Below are positions 1 through 35,639 of a stretch of 64,000 bases of DNA, piece after piece. How positions within the stretch are numbered: the stretch's first letter is position 1; each line of letters starts with the position of its first letter. Under the pieces are notes generated by a model. That model was not told where the DNA came from. It was given only the letters and a program-made list of their open reading frames with translations, and did no database searches. The translations under genes and the position numbers were made by a program. The stretch covers positions 27,432,001 through 27,496,000 of the forward strand of contig NW_024464918.1 in the NCBI RefSeq assembly GCF_017591425.1. The letters are read 5' to 3'. Source of the stretch: Ochotona curzoniae. Taxonomy: Eukaryota > Chordata > Mammalia > Lagomorpha > Ochotonidae.

Positions 1-24533
<24,533 letters not shown>

Positions 24534-24588
24534 GGCTGTGGGCCTCCGCCTGGCCCAGCACGCGGGCGGCCGGCGTCCCTGAGGGCAG

Positions 24589-24612
24589 CGGCGGCGGCGG
24601 CGGCGGCGGCGG
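24589..24612 (-). repeat. (CGG)8 / (CCG)8 triplet tract
   Basis: Eight uninterrupted triplets, 56 bases upstream of the SIMC1 ATG and so probably within the 5'UTR, reading CCG on the coding strand. Confidence 0.9.
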
Positions 24613-24689
24613 AGAACGCTCGGCTGCCGAGGCGGCCGCGCCGGCGGCCACAGCCCGACCCCCACCCCGCCGCGCCGGCCCCGCCCCCG

Positions 24690-24895
24690 CCGGCCCGAGC
24701 CCCGCCCCGCCCGGTCCGCGCCCCGCCCCGCCCGGTCCGCGCCGCCCCCGCCCCCGCCCGGTCTGCGCCGACTCCGCCCCGCCGCGCCGGCTCGAGCCCC
24801 GCTCCCGACCGGTCCGCGCCAGCCTCCGCCCGGTCTGCGCCGGCCCCGCCCCCGCCGCGCCGGCCCCGCCCCCGCCGGCCCAAACCCCGCCCACC
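24690..24895. repeat. G+C-rich minisatellite in promoter
   Basis: Imperfect tandem units of about 20-25 bases built on 'ccccgcccggtccgcgcc'. They repeat roughly nine times upstream of SIMC1 and supply many Sp1-like boxes. Confidence 0.8.
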
Positions 24896-24960
24896 GGTGG
24901 TCTGGCGCGCGAGGCTCCCGCGGGGCGGCGGGGTCACGGCCACGGGCGCAGCGCATGGGG

Positions 24961-25719
24961 CGCTGCGTCCTTCCTTCCTTCTTTATGAGAAAAGGAGGGC
25001 GGGCAAGAAAGGGAAGAAACGAATTGCAGCCGATAGGGGCCCACCGAAGCTGCAGCTGAAGTGGAGCGTGAGGTGGGCTGAGCCCCCCTGGCTGGCAGAC
25101 CCTCAGGGTTGGGCGACCTGACCTCTGACCGGGTTAGAAGGGCCTGGAACTCTGACTAGGTGAGCTGGCTTCTGGGTTGAGGTTAGGGGTCGGGGACCTC
25201 ACTTCCTGCGCACGGGCAAGGCTATCCCTGAGGTGAAATCGGGTCAGAAACTGTGGCGTTTGTGTCGCTGTGCTGAGGGATGACAAATTACCGGCCTGAG
25301 CCGTGGCACCGGTGCTTTTCACCGACGGTGCGTGTGTCTCGGGGATTTCAAGCTGAGATTTGCAGAGTGCTCCAGCTGGTACGAGGAGGAGGAGCTGATG
25401 ACGTACTTGAACATGAGCACACATCATCAGAAATTAGGCAGGTGGGAAACAGTGGTTCCCGCAGAGGTAGGGAGAAATGGTAGGCCTGATGGGAGGGCAG
25501 GGGTATTAAAAATCGAGATGAGATCGATGGTCAGAATAAATGGGTGACATTGGTGAAACTGCTACTCAGGCGCCAGCAGCTTTGCAAAATGTATTTACCC
25601 AGGGACAGAAAAAAAAAACAAAAAAAGAAAAGAAACAGAAACAGAAGAGAGAAAACGTGTTTAAAGAAGGGGCTGATTCCTTCCTAAATTGCTAAGTGCT
25701 GTCATTGCACAGTTCACAA
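24961..25719. other. Upstream flank of SIMC1: nothing recognised
   Basis: Sequence beyond the CpG island. It contains an A-rich stretch at about 25608-25650 and no recognised gene. Confidence 0.5.
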
Positions 25720-25933
25720 CAGTGGTTCTGGAACTTTCCTACGCATCAAAATCACCCAGAAGGTGGAGAGGGGTGAGCTTAGGAAAACACAGATTGCTAG
25801 GCCACACACCCAAGTGTCTGCTTGAGAAACTGATTTTTTTTTTTGGAGGATGGGATTCCCCAAGTTTACATTGCTGACAAGTTCCCGCATGAGGTTGCGG
25901 AGTCTGGGGACCACATTTGCAGAATCACGGCTC
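25720..25933 (+). mobile_element. MER5A (hAT-Charlie DNA transposon)
   Basis: The start 'cagtggttctggaactttcc', then 'catcaaaatcaccca', 'aaacacagattgctaggcc', 'aagttcccgcatgagg' and 'ggggaccacatttgcagaat', follows the MER5A consensus over its whole length. Confidence 0.88.
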
Positions 25934-26479
25934 TGGTGGACAGGGACTTGATGGCCAACAGGGTTCACGTGTTCTACTCCAGGAGGTGAAACCCACGCCA
26001 GTGGTGTCAGGACCGAGGGGTGAAGTGGGCCTTGTTTATGTTATGGCCACCACACGCATCAAACAGCTGGCTAATTCCCTGTGGATTCAACCCCTCCTCT
26101 CTAAGCTGCAATTGGCTTGGCCCGCTCTTATCTTCCTTCTAGTCTCCTTGGCTGGCTCCTATCTCTTCTCCTTGCTGCGTAACCTCAACTAGTCCAACGG
26201 GCTTTAATGATCATCTTTGTGCCCCTGACCCTCACAAGTTTATCCCCACTCTTGTCCTTCAGGCTCCAGCTGCGTCTGCCTAGCCAGATGTCTTTGGAAG
26301 CTATTAGGCCTCTGCAGTTGGATGTCTTAAACTGACCTCTCCCCTATATTCCTTACAGTCACATATTCATTCTCGCTCTCTCTCTTTCTCTCTCTCAAAC
26401 AAGGAAAAATCTGCTTCCTTTCTGTGTTTCCTATCTCGGTGAGTGGTGGTGTCACCAGCCAAAAGCGGCTTAAGCCTCG
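25934..26479. other. Unassigned intergenic sequence
   Basis: It contains a (CT)n tract at about 26370-26397. No gene or family is recognised. Confidence 0.45.
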
Positions 26480-26815
26480 GAAATGTACTTTCTCATGGTT
26501 TTGGAGCTTAGGAAGTTCAAGGTTAAGGTATTGGCCAGTTCAGTCGTGGGAGAAAGCTGTTCTTGCTTTGCAGATAGCTAACATATCACTGTGTCCTGTA
26601 ATAATGTCTCTCAGTGTGTGCACACAGGGAGCGAGCGAAAGATCTCTCTTTTAAACAGGGTCACTAATTCCATCACCAGGGCCTCACCTGCGTGACCAAA
26701 TTTAATCCCGGGTACTTCCTCAAGGCCTCAACTGCACCTGCCATCACCTTGTGGGTTAGGGATTCAACATGCAAAATTTGAGGGGACACAAACATTCAGA
26801 TCTATGAACTAGTAT
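26480..26815 (-). mobile_element. MLT1-type MaLR LTR
   Basis: Read in reverse it follows MLT1: 'gggacacaaacattcagatc' (plus strand) at the far end, 'gggttagggattcaacatg', 'tttaaacagggtcactaattc', 'cactgtgtcctgtaa' and 'ttctcatggttttggagctt'. It is an ancient mammalian LTR. Confidence 0.75.
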
Positions 26816-26931
26816 AAACTTCTCAACATAAAGACAAATATAAATTAATGTGTGTTCTTCTAAATTGTGTAATGAATATTCATGTATGATATATAATACA
26901 TAGTAAATATACACCTACACACATATCCTTT

Positions 26932-27172
26932 TTTAAATATTCAATTATTTATTACTTGAAAGAATTAGAAGGAGAAAGAGAGGTCTTCCATCTTGTTCCA
27001 TCTTGTTCGTTCCCCAGATAGCCACAATGGCCAGAACTGAGCCCATCCAAACCAGGAGCCAGGAGCTTCTTCCAGGTCTCCATCATGGGTGCAGAGGCTG
27101 AAGGTCTTGGAGCATCTTCTGCTGCTTTCTCAAGCAATGAGCAGAGAACTGGGTTAGAAGTAGAGCCACCAA
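26932..27172 (-). mobile_element. C-SINE (old type), head missing
   Basis: 'tatttattacttgaaagaat', a local duplication 'catcttgttc' twice, and 'gagccaggagcttcttcc'. It stops before the tRNA-like head. Confidence 0.72.
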
Positions 27173-27179
27173 GGGGATC

Positions 27180-29740
27180 TTTTTGCCCCTGGCCAGCTGG
27201 TAACAGGGTGCCAACGGCACTGGGTGCAACCTTTGGGCCGCATTGTGGCATGCTCCGAGAGCTTGGGGTTGAGAATTTTTGGGAGGTTGGAGAGCCACAC
27301 AGGTGAGGGATTGTGATGATCTGTGGATTCATGCTCAGGTGAAGAATTACTGCTGAAGAGACTGGAAAAGGCTACCATAAACATAAGTGAGGAATGATTC
27401 TGGAAGGACGCCCAATGACCAGTACACCATACTTGCAGGTAAGCAAGAGAATGAGACCTGGTGGTTTGAAGAAGAGAGACTGGAAGACCTTTATGGGTCA
27501 GCCTCATGCTCCAGCCCACATAGGAGTTCAAAGCTGGGCTTGTTAGCATGGAACATTGCTGACCACCGCATGCCAGGCCATATGAAAGCTAGGGCTGGGG
27601 GGCATGTCTGGCAGGGCTAGATCCCAGTACCTGACTGTGAGTGTCGGAACAGGGGACGGGTCACATTATGCTGGGCCATGACACCAACCAGCACGCAAGA
27701 GAACCAGGTCTTGGGTAGATTCTATAGGGGATATGTGGGCCTAACCCTGTGGAAATACAAGTCCCACTGGTTAGCTTAAAAATTAGAGTAGTGTTCCTGC
27801 TCGGACAGGAGTTGGACTGAGTAGGGCTCAAAATTTGAGGAAACACAAACATGGACCCACCAGTGTGTGCGAGATCTGGTATCGGGAGAGGTTCTGATGG
27901 AGGAGCTTGGCAGGTCCTCTGTTGGGACAAAGTCCCTGCAGGTGAGTACAAGAACCAAGACAAGGAGCAGCCCAGACCAGGACAGGTTATGGTACCCACC
28001 AGTATACATTTGGCTCAGGTCTGGGGCAAGCCAGACTAGACTAGTTCATATCACCCGCTGGCAAATCTGAGAGTTAGAATGGTGTGTGGGTCATGCCAGG
28101 TCAGGTTGCACTACTATTCGGTTCAACACACTAGGGCCAGGACTGGGGGCTGGGCTTGGCCAGGCTAGGCTGTAATCCCCACCAGTGTGAGTTGGAACTG
28201 GAGGAGGGCCAGGCCCAGCCAGGCTACAGCACCCCCTGGTAAATACCGAGATGACGCATGCTATGCAATACATACCAGACTGGGACAGAGCACCCAACCA
28301 CCCAACCAGCACATGTGAGACCTGGGGGACAGTGGTCAGACCCGGTAGGGAAACTGCAGGGAGCTCCCCGCTGGACTACCATTCCCACTGGTGAGTGTGA
28401 GAGCTGGGAATGGGGCAGACCAGGCCGTCAGGGCTACAACTTCTGTTGGCCTTATGTGAACTGAATCAGGAAAAAGTCAGGCTGGGTGAACTGTACCTAC
28501 TGGTACATGCGTAAGCCAGAGTGGGTGCGGGTTGGTTGGGTTTTGCTGCAGCATCAGCTGGCAGATGCTGGCATGGGCGCGGGGAACTCTGTCAAGCTAA
28601 ACGGCAGAACCACTTGGAGAGTGCAAGATCCGGGAATGGAAGTGGACCCAGTAGGAAAATAGTGGACACCTCCTGCTTGTGTTGCCACTCCCACCGGTGA
28701 GAATGAGAACCAGGACTGGCACAGGCAGAGCTAGACAGAGAGTGGTACCCACCAGCACTTGTGTGGGCTGAATAGCGGGGCTGGTTTGGATGAATTAGGC
28801 TTCAGTGCTCATTGACACATATGAGAGCTGAATGGGATGTGGGACAGACAGGGCCAGTCTGCCCTATCTACTGGCTGTTGTGGGCTGAGGAGTTGATTAG
28901 TGCTGGTTGAAATAGGCAGGAATAGGAACTGGACTTGTAGTTAAAAACACCAGTCTGGGTGTCTAAATTGGACTCACCTGTATTCAATATTCTAAATTAG
29001 TCCTAAATTAGGACTTGGGGTGGGAAGAGCATATAAGGAGAGGTGAAACAGCAATAAAGAGACTTTGCAGAGACTTCTACCATCACTGGTCTCCTGTCGG
29101 TGCTTCATCCCCAGACCCTCTCCCTGTCTGCGTTATTGGCTCTGCTGGTCAGAGCACTGGCAAGCACAGGAACCAGGGCAGGGGGTGGGCTTAGTGGGGG
29201 TCACTGCGGGTCGCTCCAACTTGGTTTCAGCTCCCATTTGTTTGTGTGAAGGCCAAGTGTGCAGTGGGCAGGATCGGGCTGGACTGCAACGTCCATTGGT
29301 TTTGTGTAGAAGACAGGGCTGGAGACAACTGACCCAGCAATCGCAACTAACATTGTGCGTAGGCCAATTTGGGTGACGGACTGTGCCAAACCCTGAATTG
29401 GAATGCACACACAAGAATCAGGTCTGGGATCACCTCAGATGAAATTTCTTTGAGAATCCCCTCAGCTAAACCACTGGACTCAGAACTCCATCTGTGGAGG
29501 AAATCGCAGGTTCCGTGAACTGACTATAGAATGTATGTGTCAAAACTGAGCCTCCTCAGTGGCTTAGAATGAGTAGTGGTCAGCATATCCAGATGCAAAA
29601 GGGGGATTTGGCAGTACACTGGAGCCTGTAGAGGACACCTGGTATCATAGCAGTTGACGGAGGACAGAACAAATTGATCAACTACTCCAGCCAAGAGTGG
29701 TTGGAGCAGCTGGGGCAAGACCTGTCACTCCTACGGACTG
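27180..29740 (+). repeat. GC-rich composite repeat, copy 2
   Basis: The left part parallels copy 3 ('tgcaggtaagcaagagaatg' against 'tgcaggtgagcaaagggg'; 'aagagaaccaggtct' in both). The tandem core of 65-80-base units follows, with the shared landmark 'gagagtgcaagatc' at about 28617. The 3' module is truncated near 'gacagaacaaattgatcaac'. It contains a LTR-like insertion at about 28885-29140. The exact left edge is uncertain. Confidence 0.72.
28885..29140 (+). mobile_element. LTR-like segment inside composite repeat copy 2
   Basis: The TATA-like 'gcatataaggag' at about 29029 is followed by the polyadenylation signal 'aataaag' at about 29053 and a pyrimidine-rich stretch, the order found in a U3-R-U5. 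Copies 1 and 3 lack this stretch at the matching place. Confidence 0.45.
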
Positions 29741-29817
29741 CTGGCGCACAGGGAAGAGGATTAGCATGCTGTGCCACTGCACTGGACTCCCATTTGTGTA
29801 GTCTCTATTTTTTTTTC

Positions 29818-30076
29818 TTTTAAAGATTTTATTTATTCATGTGAAAAGCAGAGTTTCTGACAGAAGGAGAGACAGAGAGAAATCTTCCATCAACTACTCA
29901 AGTGGTCATGGCAGATTTGAAGCCAGGAGCGAGCCAGGAGTTTCCTCCGGCAACCAGAAACTGCACTGTGAAACTGCAACCAGAAACCCACACTGTGGGT
30001 ACAGGGGCCCAAGGACTCTAGCCATCCTCCACTATTTTCCCAATCCATAAGCAGGGAGCTATATCAGCAGTGGAGT
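29818..30076 (-). mobile_element. C-SINE (old type)
   Basis: 'tttaaagattttatttattc' to 'ggagtatctgggccc'. It includes a local duplication of 'caaccagaaac...cactgtg' around 29960-30000. Confidence 0.75.
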
Positions 30077-30081
30077 ATCTG

Positions 30082-30390
30082 GGCCCAGCGCGGTGGCCTG
30101 GCAGCTAAAGTCCTTGCCTTGTACACATCAGGATCCCATATGGGCGCCAGTTCTAATCCCGGCAGTCCCGCTTTCCATCCAGCTGCCTGCCTGTGGCCTG
30201 GGAAAGCAGTCAAGGGTGACCCAAAGCCTTGGGACCTGCACTTGCGTGGGAGACCTGGAGCAAGTTCCTGGCTCCTGACTCCTCGCTTCGGATTGGCACA
30301 GCCCTGGCTGATGCGGTCACTTGGGGAGTGAATTATCAGATGGAAGATCTCTCCTCCTCTCTGTATATCTGCCTTTCCAAAAAAAAAGAA
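30082..30390 (+). mobile_element. C-SINE (young type)
   Basis: 'gggcccagcgcggtggcctg' head abutting the previous reverse copy. The tail is 'tgcctttccaaaaaaaaag'. Confidence 0.9.
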
Positions 30391-30394
30391 GGAT

Positions 30395-30868
30395 GCCAAT
30401 ACCTTGGATTCCAGTCCGACTGAGTGACGAGTGGAAGGGACCCTGAAAGCAAACATACAACACCAGACACAGCGTGCACCTGTTCTGATCATCACCGCTG
30501 TCTCCCTTGTGACCACGGTGGCTCCAGCTGCAGTGTCCATGCTGTCCTTGGCTTGGACCATCCAGAGTGTAAGAACCGTGATTAACTTAACCATGCTGGC
30601 CACTTGTGCCTTGGGACTCAGAATTTGACCAGTTACTTACAGATGTGCTGTACCAGCTTTCCAACAGAAATTGGACTTAATATCTAAGACATTTAACATC
30701 ATTGTGATAGGCATTCTGCCTACAATGTGCTGCTATCACAGGTGACGTTCTTAAGTTAAATTTTGCCCTCAGATATCTGTACCAACATCCCAGAACCACA
30801 TAATCTACAGCTGCCCTTTGGGTGGAAGTCTTTGTGGTTGAATTTGTTCCAAAAACAGAGGGGGGAGA
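30395..30868 (+). pseudogene. Endogenous retrovirus env (transmembrane) remnant
   Basis: A 65-codon open stretch at 30431-30628 is hydrophobic with an Ala/Val/Thr-rich segment, resembling the fusion-peptide region of class II (betaretrovirus-like) Env TM subunits. The frame ends at a stop at 30626-30628, and the sequence beyond is broken by further stops, so no functional protein is possible. It ends in a polypurine tract (about 30856-30868) immediately before the LTR, the position expected for the 3' end of env in a provirus. The family assignment is tentative. Confidence 0.6.
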
Positions 30869-31195
30869 TGTGGGCAATCGCCTGAGGTACAACTCCCAGG
30901 CCTGCTCATGGAGTGTGCCCTACCACATGGCTGGAAGGTCAAGGGGAATACAGGTGGAGCATGACTTCTGACATGACCAGCTGATCGTGACCTGATCATG
31001 ACCACATGATCAAGGGACATAGACTTGTCATATGCCAGTGACAGTGTCTTTGGTCGGGGGTTGGGGGCTCTGCTGAAAGATGCCCTCCTGTCTTCCTGTT
31101 CCTGACCTTCTGTAACCCTTCGATTTGTATCGAATAAATAGACATGCTTTACCAGCTTGTCTCTGGTGGTTCCTCAGCCGAGGGACTCCTTCACC
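30869..31195 (+). mobile_element. Endogenous retrovirus 3' LTR
   Basis: It begins TG directly after the polypurine tract, has 'aataaa' at 31133-31138 and a U5-like 'gtctctggtggttcctcagc' afterwards. The end is placed near 31195 but not fixed by a second LTR. No 5' LTR, gag or pol is seen in the window. Confidence 0.7.
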
Positions 31196-31662
31196 TCACC
31201 CCCAGTGACCTTGGGGCCTGGTGGCAGGCCCAAACACCAAAAGATGTCAGTCTCAACTTCTTTCTTCCAGATCCAGGGGTAATGCAACCTTGTGTTGCGG
31301 GGGAGGGCATCTTTTTCTGGTGGAACTTCCTGGGGCTGCCAGCAGGTGACATGTGCCTCGGGCCTAGCCAGGAGTTGGGCTGCTAGACTTCCAGTTGGGA
31401 CAGTTACATACATGAATTTAGAGGGAAGGGGCTTCCATTCTGGTGCCCTCACCTAACTCCAACAGGCTCCTCCCTTTCCTTACTCCTAAAAGCATCTGAG
31501 GCTTGATCAATGCTTAGTGAATTCAAACTCTGTTTGAAGAGCAAAGAGAAAGAGTTTATCACACCTTGAACTTTTACAAAGGGAACGGGGGGGAGCACAA
31601 GCTAAATAGCCCCCATCTCCTTTAGCTGGGAAGAGGTAATGGATACTCATTATTATTCTTAT
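31196..31662. other. Flank of the retroviral LTR: unassigned
   Basis: Unassigned sequence. The first 200 bases could still belong to the retroviral element. Confidence 0.4.
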
Positions 31663-32001
31663 TTTTAAAAGATTTATTTATTTTTTATTGGAAAGGCGGA
31701 TATACAGAGAGGAGGAGAGAAAGAGAGGAAGATCTTCCTTCCGATGGTTCCCTCCCCAAGTGAGCGCAATGGCCAGTGCTGCGCCAATCCAAAGTCAGGA
31801 GCCGGGAGCTTGTTCCAGGTCTCCCACATGGGTGCAGGGTCCCAAAGCTTTGGGCCGTCCTCGACTGCTTTCAACTGCTTTCCCAGGCCACAAGCAGGCA
31901 GCTGGATGGGAAGCGGGGCTGCCGGGATTAGAACCGGCGCCCATATGGGATCCGGGGCGTGCAAGGCGAGGACCTTAACCACTGCGCCATCACGCCGGGC
32001 C
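31663..32001 (-). mobile_element. C-SINE (young type) with 13-bp target-site duplication
   Basis: Intact copy ending 'ccactgcgccatcacgccgg'. It is flanked by the direct repeat 'ggatactcattat' at 31641-31653 and 32004-32016, evidence for L1-mediated insertion. Confidence 0.95.
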
Positions 32002-32135
32002 CTGGATACTCATTATATAAAATAAATGATGGTCGCTCATGGATTGATGACTCAATGGAAAAAATGTGATATACCTGTCTTTGTTGTAGAATTTATGATG
32101 AAGTGACTAACATAACTGACATTCAGGCATAAAAT

Positions 32136-32219
32136 CCACTGGGATTAGAACCAGTGCCCATATGAGATCCTGGCACATGTAAGGCGAGGACTTTAACCAC
32201 TAGGCTACTGCGCTGGACT
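32136..32219 (-). mobile_element. C-SINE head fragment
   Basis: 'gggattagaaccagtgccc' to 'ctactgcgctggactc'. Only the tRNA-like end remains. Confidence 0.75.
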
Positions 32220-32520
32220 CAGATTTATTTTTATTTGAAAGACAGAGTTAGAAAGAGAATGAGATACAGGAAGAGAGAGGTCATCCCTTTGTTGGTTCAC
32301 TCCTCATGGCCACAATGGCCAGAGCTGGGCCAATCTGAAGCCAGGAACTTGGAGCTTCTGTTGAGTCTCCCACATTGCAGGGTCCCAAGGACACGGGCCA
32401 TCCTCTGGTGCTTTCCCAGGCTGTAAGTGGAGAGCTGGATCAGAATGGAACAGCTGGCACACGAAGCGGTGCCAGTATGGGATGCTAGTGTCTTAGCCTA
32501 CTGTGTAAGGCCCTGGCCCT
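32220..32520 (-). mobile_element. C-SINE (old type)
   Basis: 'agatttatttttatttgaaa' to 'tgtaaggccctggccct', immediately following the fragment. Confidence 0.82.
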
Positions 32521-32899
32521 CTGTTCCTATGTTTCTTAAGATATCACTTTGTCCTAGACTTACCAGCCCAGAACATACACTAATCTGGTGTAAGTGGAGA
32601 GACTAATTTAATCCTTTCTGCATCCAGTGAATCCTGTAGTTTTGGGGTGCCTGCCAGATGCCAAGCACCTTAGTTGGGGCTGAGGATAAACAACAAGCAA
32701 GACAGCCCTTGCTGTCTTCCTCAGAGCTTTTGCAGATACGGAGGGATCTCTGGTTTTGTAAATGAAGAAAAAACAAAAACAAAACCTCATTCTCCCTTTT
32801 TTTTTTTTAAGTTAAAGTTATGCATGGAAAAATAGATGAAAATGCAAGTTTTTTTTTTAACATATGCACAAAGGCAGAAAACAAGCTTTGGCAAGGCCG
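32521..32899. other. Possible MIR/L2-type remnant and flanks
   Basis: 'cctgccagatgccaagcacc' and 'gaggataaacaacaagcaag' (about 32650-32745) resemble an ancient MIR or L2 core. The rest is A/T-rich and unassigned. Confidence 0.35.
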
Positions 32900-33560
32900 T
32901 GCAGAAGCTGGAAGCCTTCCTGCACTGCTGGCTGGAATGCACTTGAGCGCAGCAGCTGTGGGAAATAGTTTGGCATTTCCTCAAAATGTTAGACACACCG
33001 TGACTGCATGATCCGACAGTCCTGCTTCCTGGTGTTTACCCAGAAACATTGAAAGCAAGGATTCAAATAGGTATCTCTCCTGCAAACTTTATTACAGCAT
33101 TATTTAGCACAGGTAAACGAATCAACTCAGACGTGCAGCAATAGGCATAGATTTTTTTTTTTTAAGTGGCGTATACATTACAACAGATGTGTCAGCCGTG
33201 AGGAGTGAAATTCTGTTATGTATCACAGCATGGACAAAGCTGGAACATATACTAGGTGAAACGAGCCATACACAAAAGAAGAAGTGTGATTGCACTAGTG
33301 CACCAGCGTGGGCAAATTCATAGGGACAGAAAACAGAAATTTTTTTGGGACCGGAGGAGGTGGAGATGGGGAGTCATTGTTTAATGGGTACAGAACTTCT
33401 ATTCGGTAATAGAATATAATAATAATAATAATAAAATCCAGAGGTGGATAATGGTAGTAGCTGTGAATGTACTCATTCCACTGGGAGGTACACTTAAACA
33501 TGGTTAGAATGGCAAATGTTCTATTACTCTGTATTTTGCCATAAGAAAAGTAGTCTCTGA
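32900..33560 (+). mobile_element. L1M, ORF2 3' end and 3'UTR
   Basis: The consensus order is clear: 'gctggctggaatgcacttg', 'aatagtttggcatttcctc', 'gtgtttacccagaaacattg', 'attcatagggacagaaaac' and 'tggggagtcattgtttaatg', then 'acttctattcggtaatag'. An (AAT)n microsatellite lies at about 33417-33434. Confidence 0.82.
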
Positions 33561-34136
33561 ATGTCTTTTGTCAAAATTGAAAAGCACTGTACTCAAGACT
33601 GCAGTCACCTTGGACCACCTGCCCGTCCGGGTCCCCAGTTCCCCTTCTTCAGCACTCTCTATTCCTCTAGAACCTTCTGTGTGTTTACCTGATTTCATAA
33701 CGATTTACTAAAAACATGTGCCTTCAGCTTTATCCGACAGCTTATTTGTTCCAGCATGGGGCTTTGAAACCATTCCTGGTGATGGATGTGTTCTGAGCAG
33801 TCCGCTTTCTGCCTTATTAAGGGGGATTTGTTTGGTGAACTTGTGTCTTGAAAAGGCTGCTTTTATTTTTTTCCATTTCCTTTTTTTTTTCCCCCCTTAG
33901 CTTTACAGGCTCTGCAGACCAGCTTTGGTTTCTGCTAAAGCTGCCCAGCTCAGGTTTCTTTCTGGGCAGGGAGGAGCATTCTGTCCCTCCTGCTGGACTG
34001 GAAGTTTAATCTCCCAGTTTCAGGACACTCAGCTTTCCTGCCGGATTGCTTTAGCAGGCAGCTTCTCAGTTTAGATGACTGTATTTCAATTATGTTCTTT
34101 TTCTTTCCTCTTGCTTCTTCTTCTTCGTCTTCTTCT
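33561..34136. other. Unassigned intergenic sequence
   Basis: It has a poly(T)/(C) run at 33880-33898 and a (TTC)n tract at about 34114-34138. No gene is recognised. Confidence 0.45.
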
Positions 34137-34339
34137 TTTTTAAAGATTTATTTCTTTTTATTGGAAAGCCAGATTTACAGAGAGGAGGAGAGACAGAGAG
34201 GAAGATCTTCTGTCCACTGATTCACTCCCCAAGTGACCGGTGTTGCGCTGATCCAATGCCAGGGAGTCAGGAGCATCTTCCGGGTCTCTCATTTGGGTAC
34301 AGGGTTCCAAGGCTTTGGGCCATCCTCAACTCCTTTCAC
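34137..34339 (-). mobile_element. C-SINE, head missing
   Basis: 'tttaaagatttatttctttt' to 'ggccatcctcaactccttt'. The tRNA-like half is absent, which is the 5' truncation expected of target-primed insertion. Confidence 0.85.
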
Positions 34340-34462
34340 AAATGCGTCAGTGAATTAAAGTATTTTAAAAGCAGCCTATTAGAAATCTAAGTTACATGAA
34401 TCAATGAAATCTGTGTTGATTTAGCAATCTTAGTTTAAGACCCAACAAATCAGGTTTTTTTT

Positions 34463-34788
34463 AAAAAAAGATTTATTTATTTTTATTGCAAAGTCAGATC
34501 TACAGAGAGGAGGAGACATAGAGAGGAAGATCTTCCATCTGATGATTCATTCCCCAATTGAGCGCGATGGCTGATGCTGAACCAATCCAAAGCCAGGAGC
34601 CAGGAGCTTCCTCCAGGTCTCCCTCGTGGGTGTAGGGTCCCAAGGCTCTGGGCCATCCTAGACTGCTTTCCCAGACCTCATGCAGGGAGCTGGATGGAAA
34701 GTGGAGCTGCTGGGATTAGAACCGGCGCCCATATGGGATCCTGGTGCATTTAAGGTGAGGACTTTAGGCACTATGCTGTCAGGCTGGC
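34463..34788 (-). mobile_element. C-SINE (young type)
   Basis: 'agatttatttatttttattg' to 'atgctgtcaggctggcct'. The body is intact and the head drifted. Confidence 0.9.
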
Positions 34789-35639
34789 CTCTCCCTATCT
34801 TCCCTTATGCTTACCATCAGGGACTCTTAGGAGGCTCAAAATTAGTTCAGACAAAGACTAATGTAGAAAGTTTAGGACATCTAGGAAAAAGTCAGCTGGC
34901 CTATAATTGCTTAGCCTGTACGTTACTGGTCAGGCCCCCTATGTGGCTTTTCTTAGACTTCACTATTTAGGATCTAGAGTTCAGCTCTTCCTCACTTGCT
35001 AAGTTTTTGGGGATTTCTCTGCTTACCCGCCTAAGACTCCTCTGTTATTCAGTTATTAATGCATGGCTTGTTAGGATTAGAAAACTATTTTGATTATCCT
35101 AAAGTGCATGAAGTTCTGTAAAATCTTGCGAGAATGGTATAAACTGCTAAGTTTAAATTATTATTTTGGGTTATGAAACTTCCCCCCCCCAAAAAAAACT
35201 TTTCTCAATTCAAAACTGTTAATGCTAAATAAGATGCAACTGCATCGAAACTTTGATGTTAAATTTGTATTCAGCTGTGATATATGATGGACTTATAGTC
35301 TGATGCTGATGTTGATTCTTTCACGGTTCCTGTGCCATTCGAACTGATTTAGGTTATAATCTGTGCAGCTCAGGGAAGTTTCATGTGTTTTGTTGCTTTT
35401 ATTGAGTTGATTGTTTATAAATCTTAAACTAAGGTGCTCAGGACTCATATTTACTTTGGCATCGATTAAACTTGACATCTTTCGCATCTCAACTCAAAAA
35501 CATGCTAACTTGGGAGAAATTATAATTCTGTTATTTTGTAGCTTCTGCCAGAGACGTTCAGCTGCAGTCCCTAGAGAATGCCTGGCTGCTGGGGCCCCCC
35601 CTCTCTCCGTCCCTTTCCAGCAGGAAGCAGCCAGAGCGG
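34789..35639. other. Unassigned, possibly internal part of an LTR element
   Basis: AT-rich sequence with C9 then A8 runs at about 35182-35198. It precedes an LTR-like end and may be its internal part. No retroviral frame is recognised. Confidence 0.35.

Noticed and set aside
35182..35198. C9A8 run as a programmed frameshift site
   Set aside because: No overlapping open frames on either side; simply a homopolymer run.
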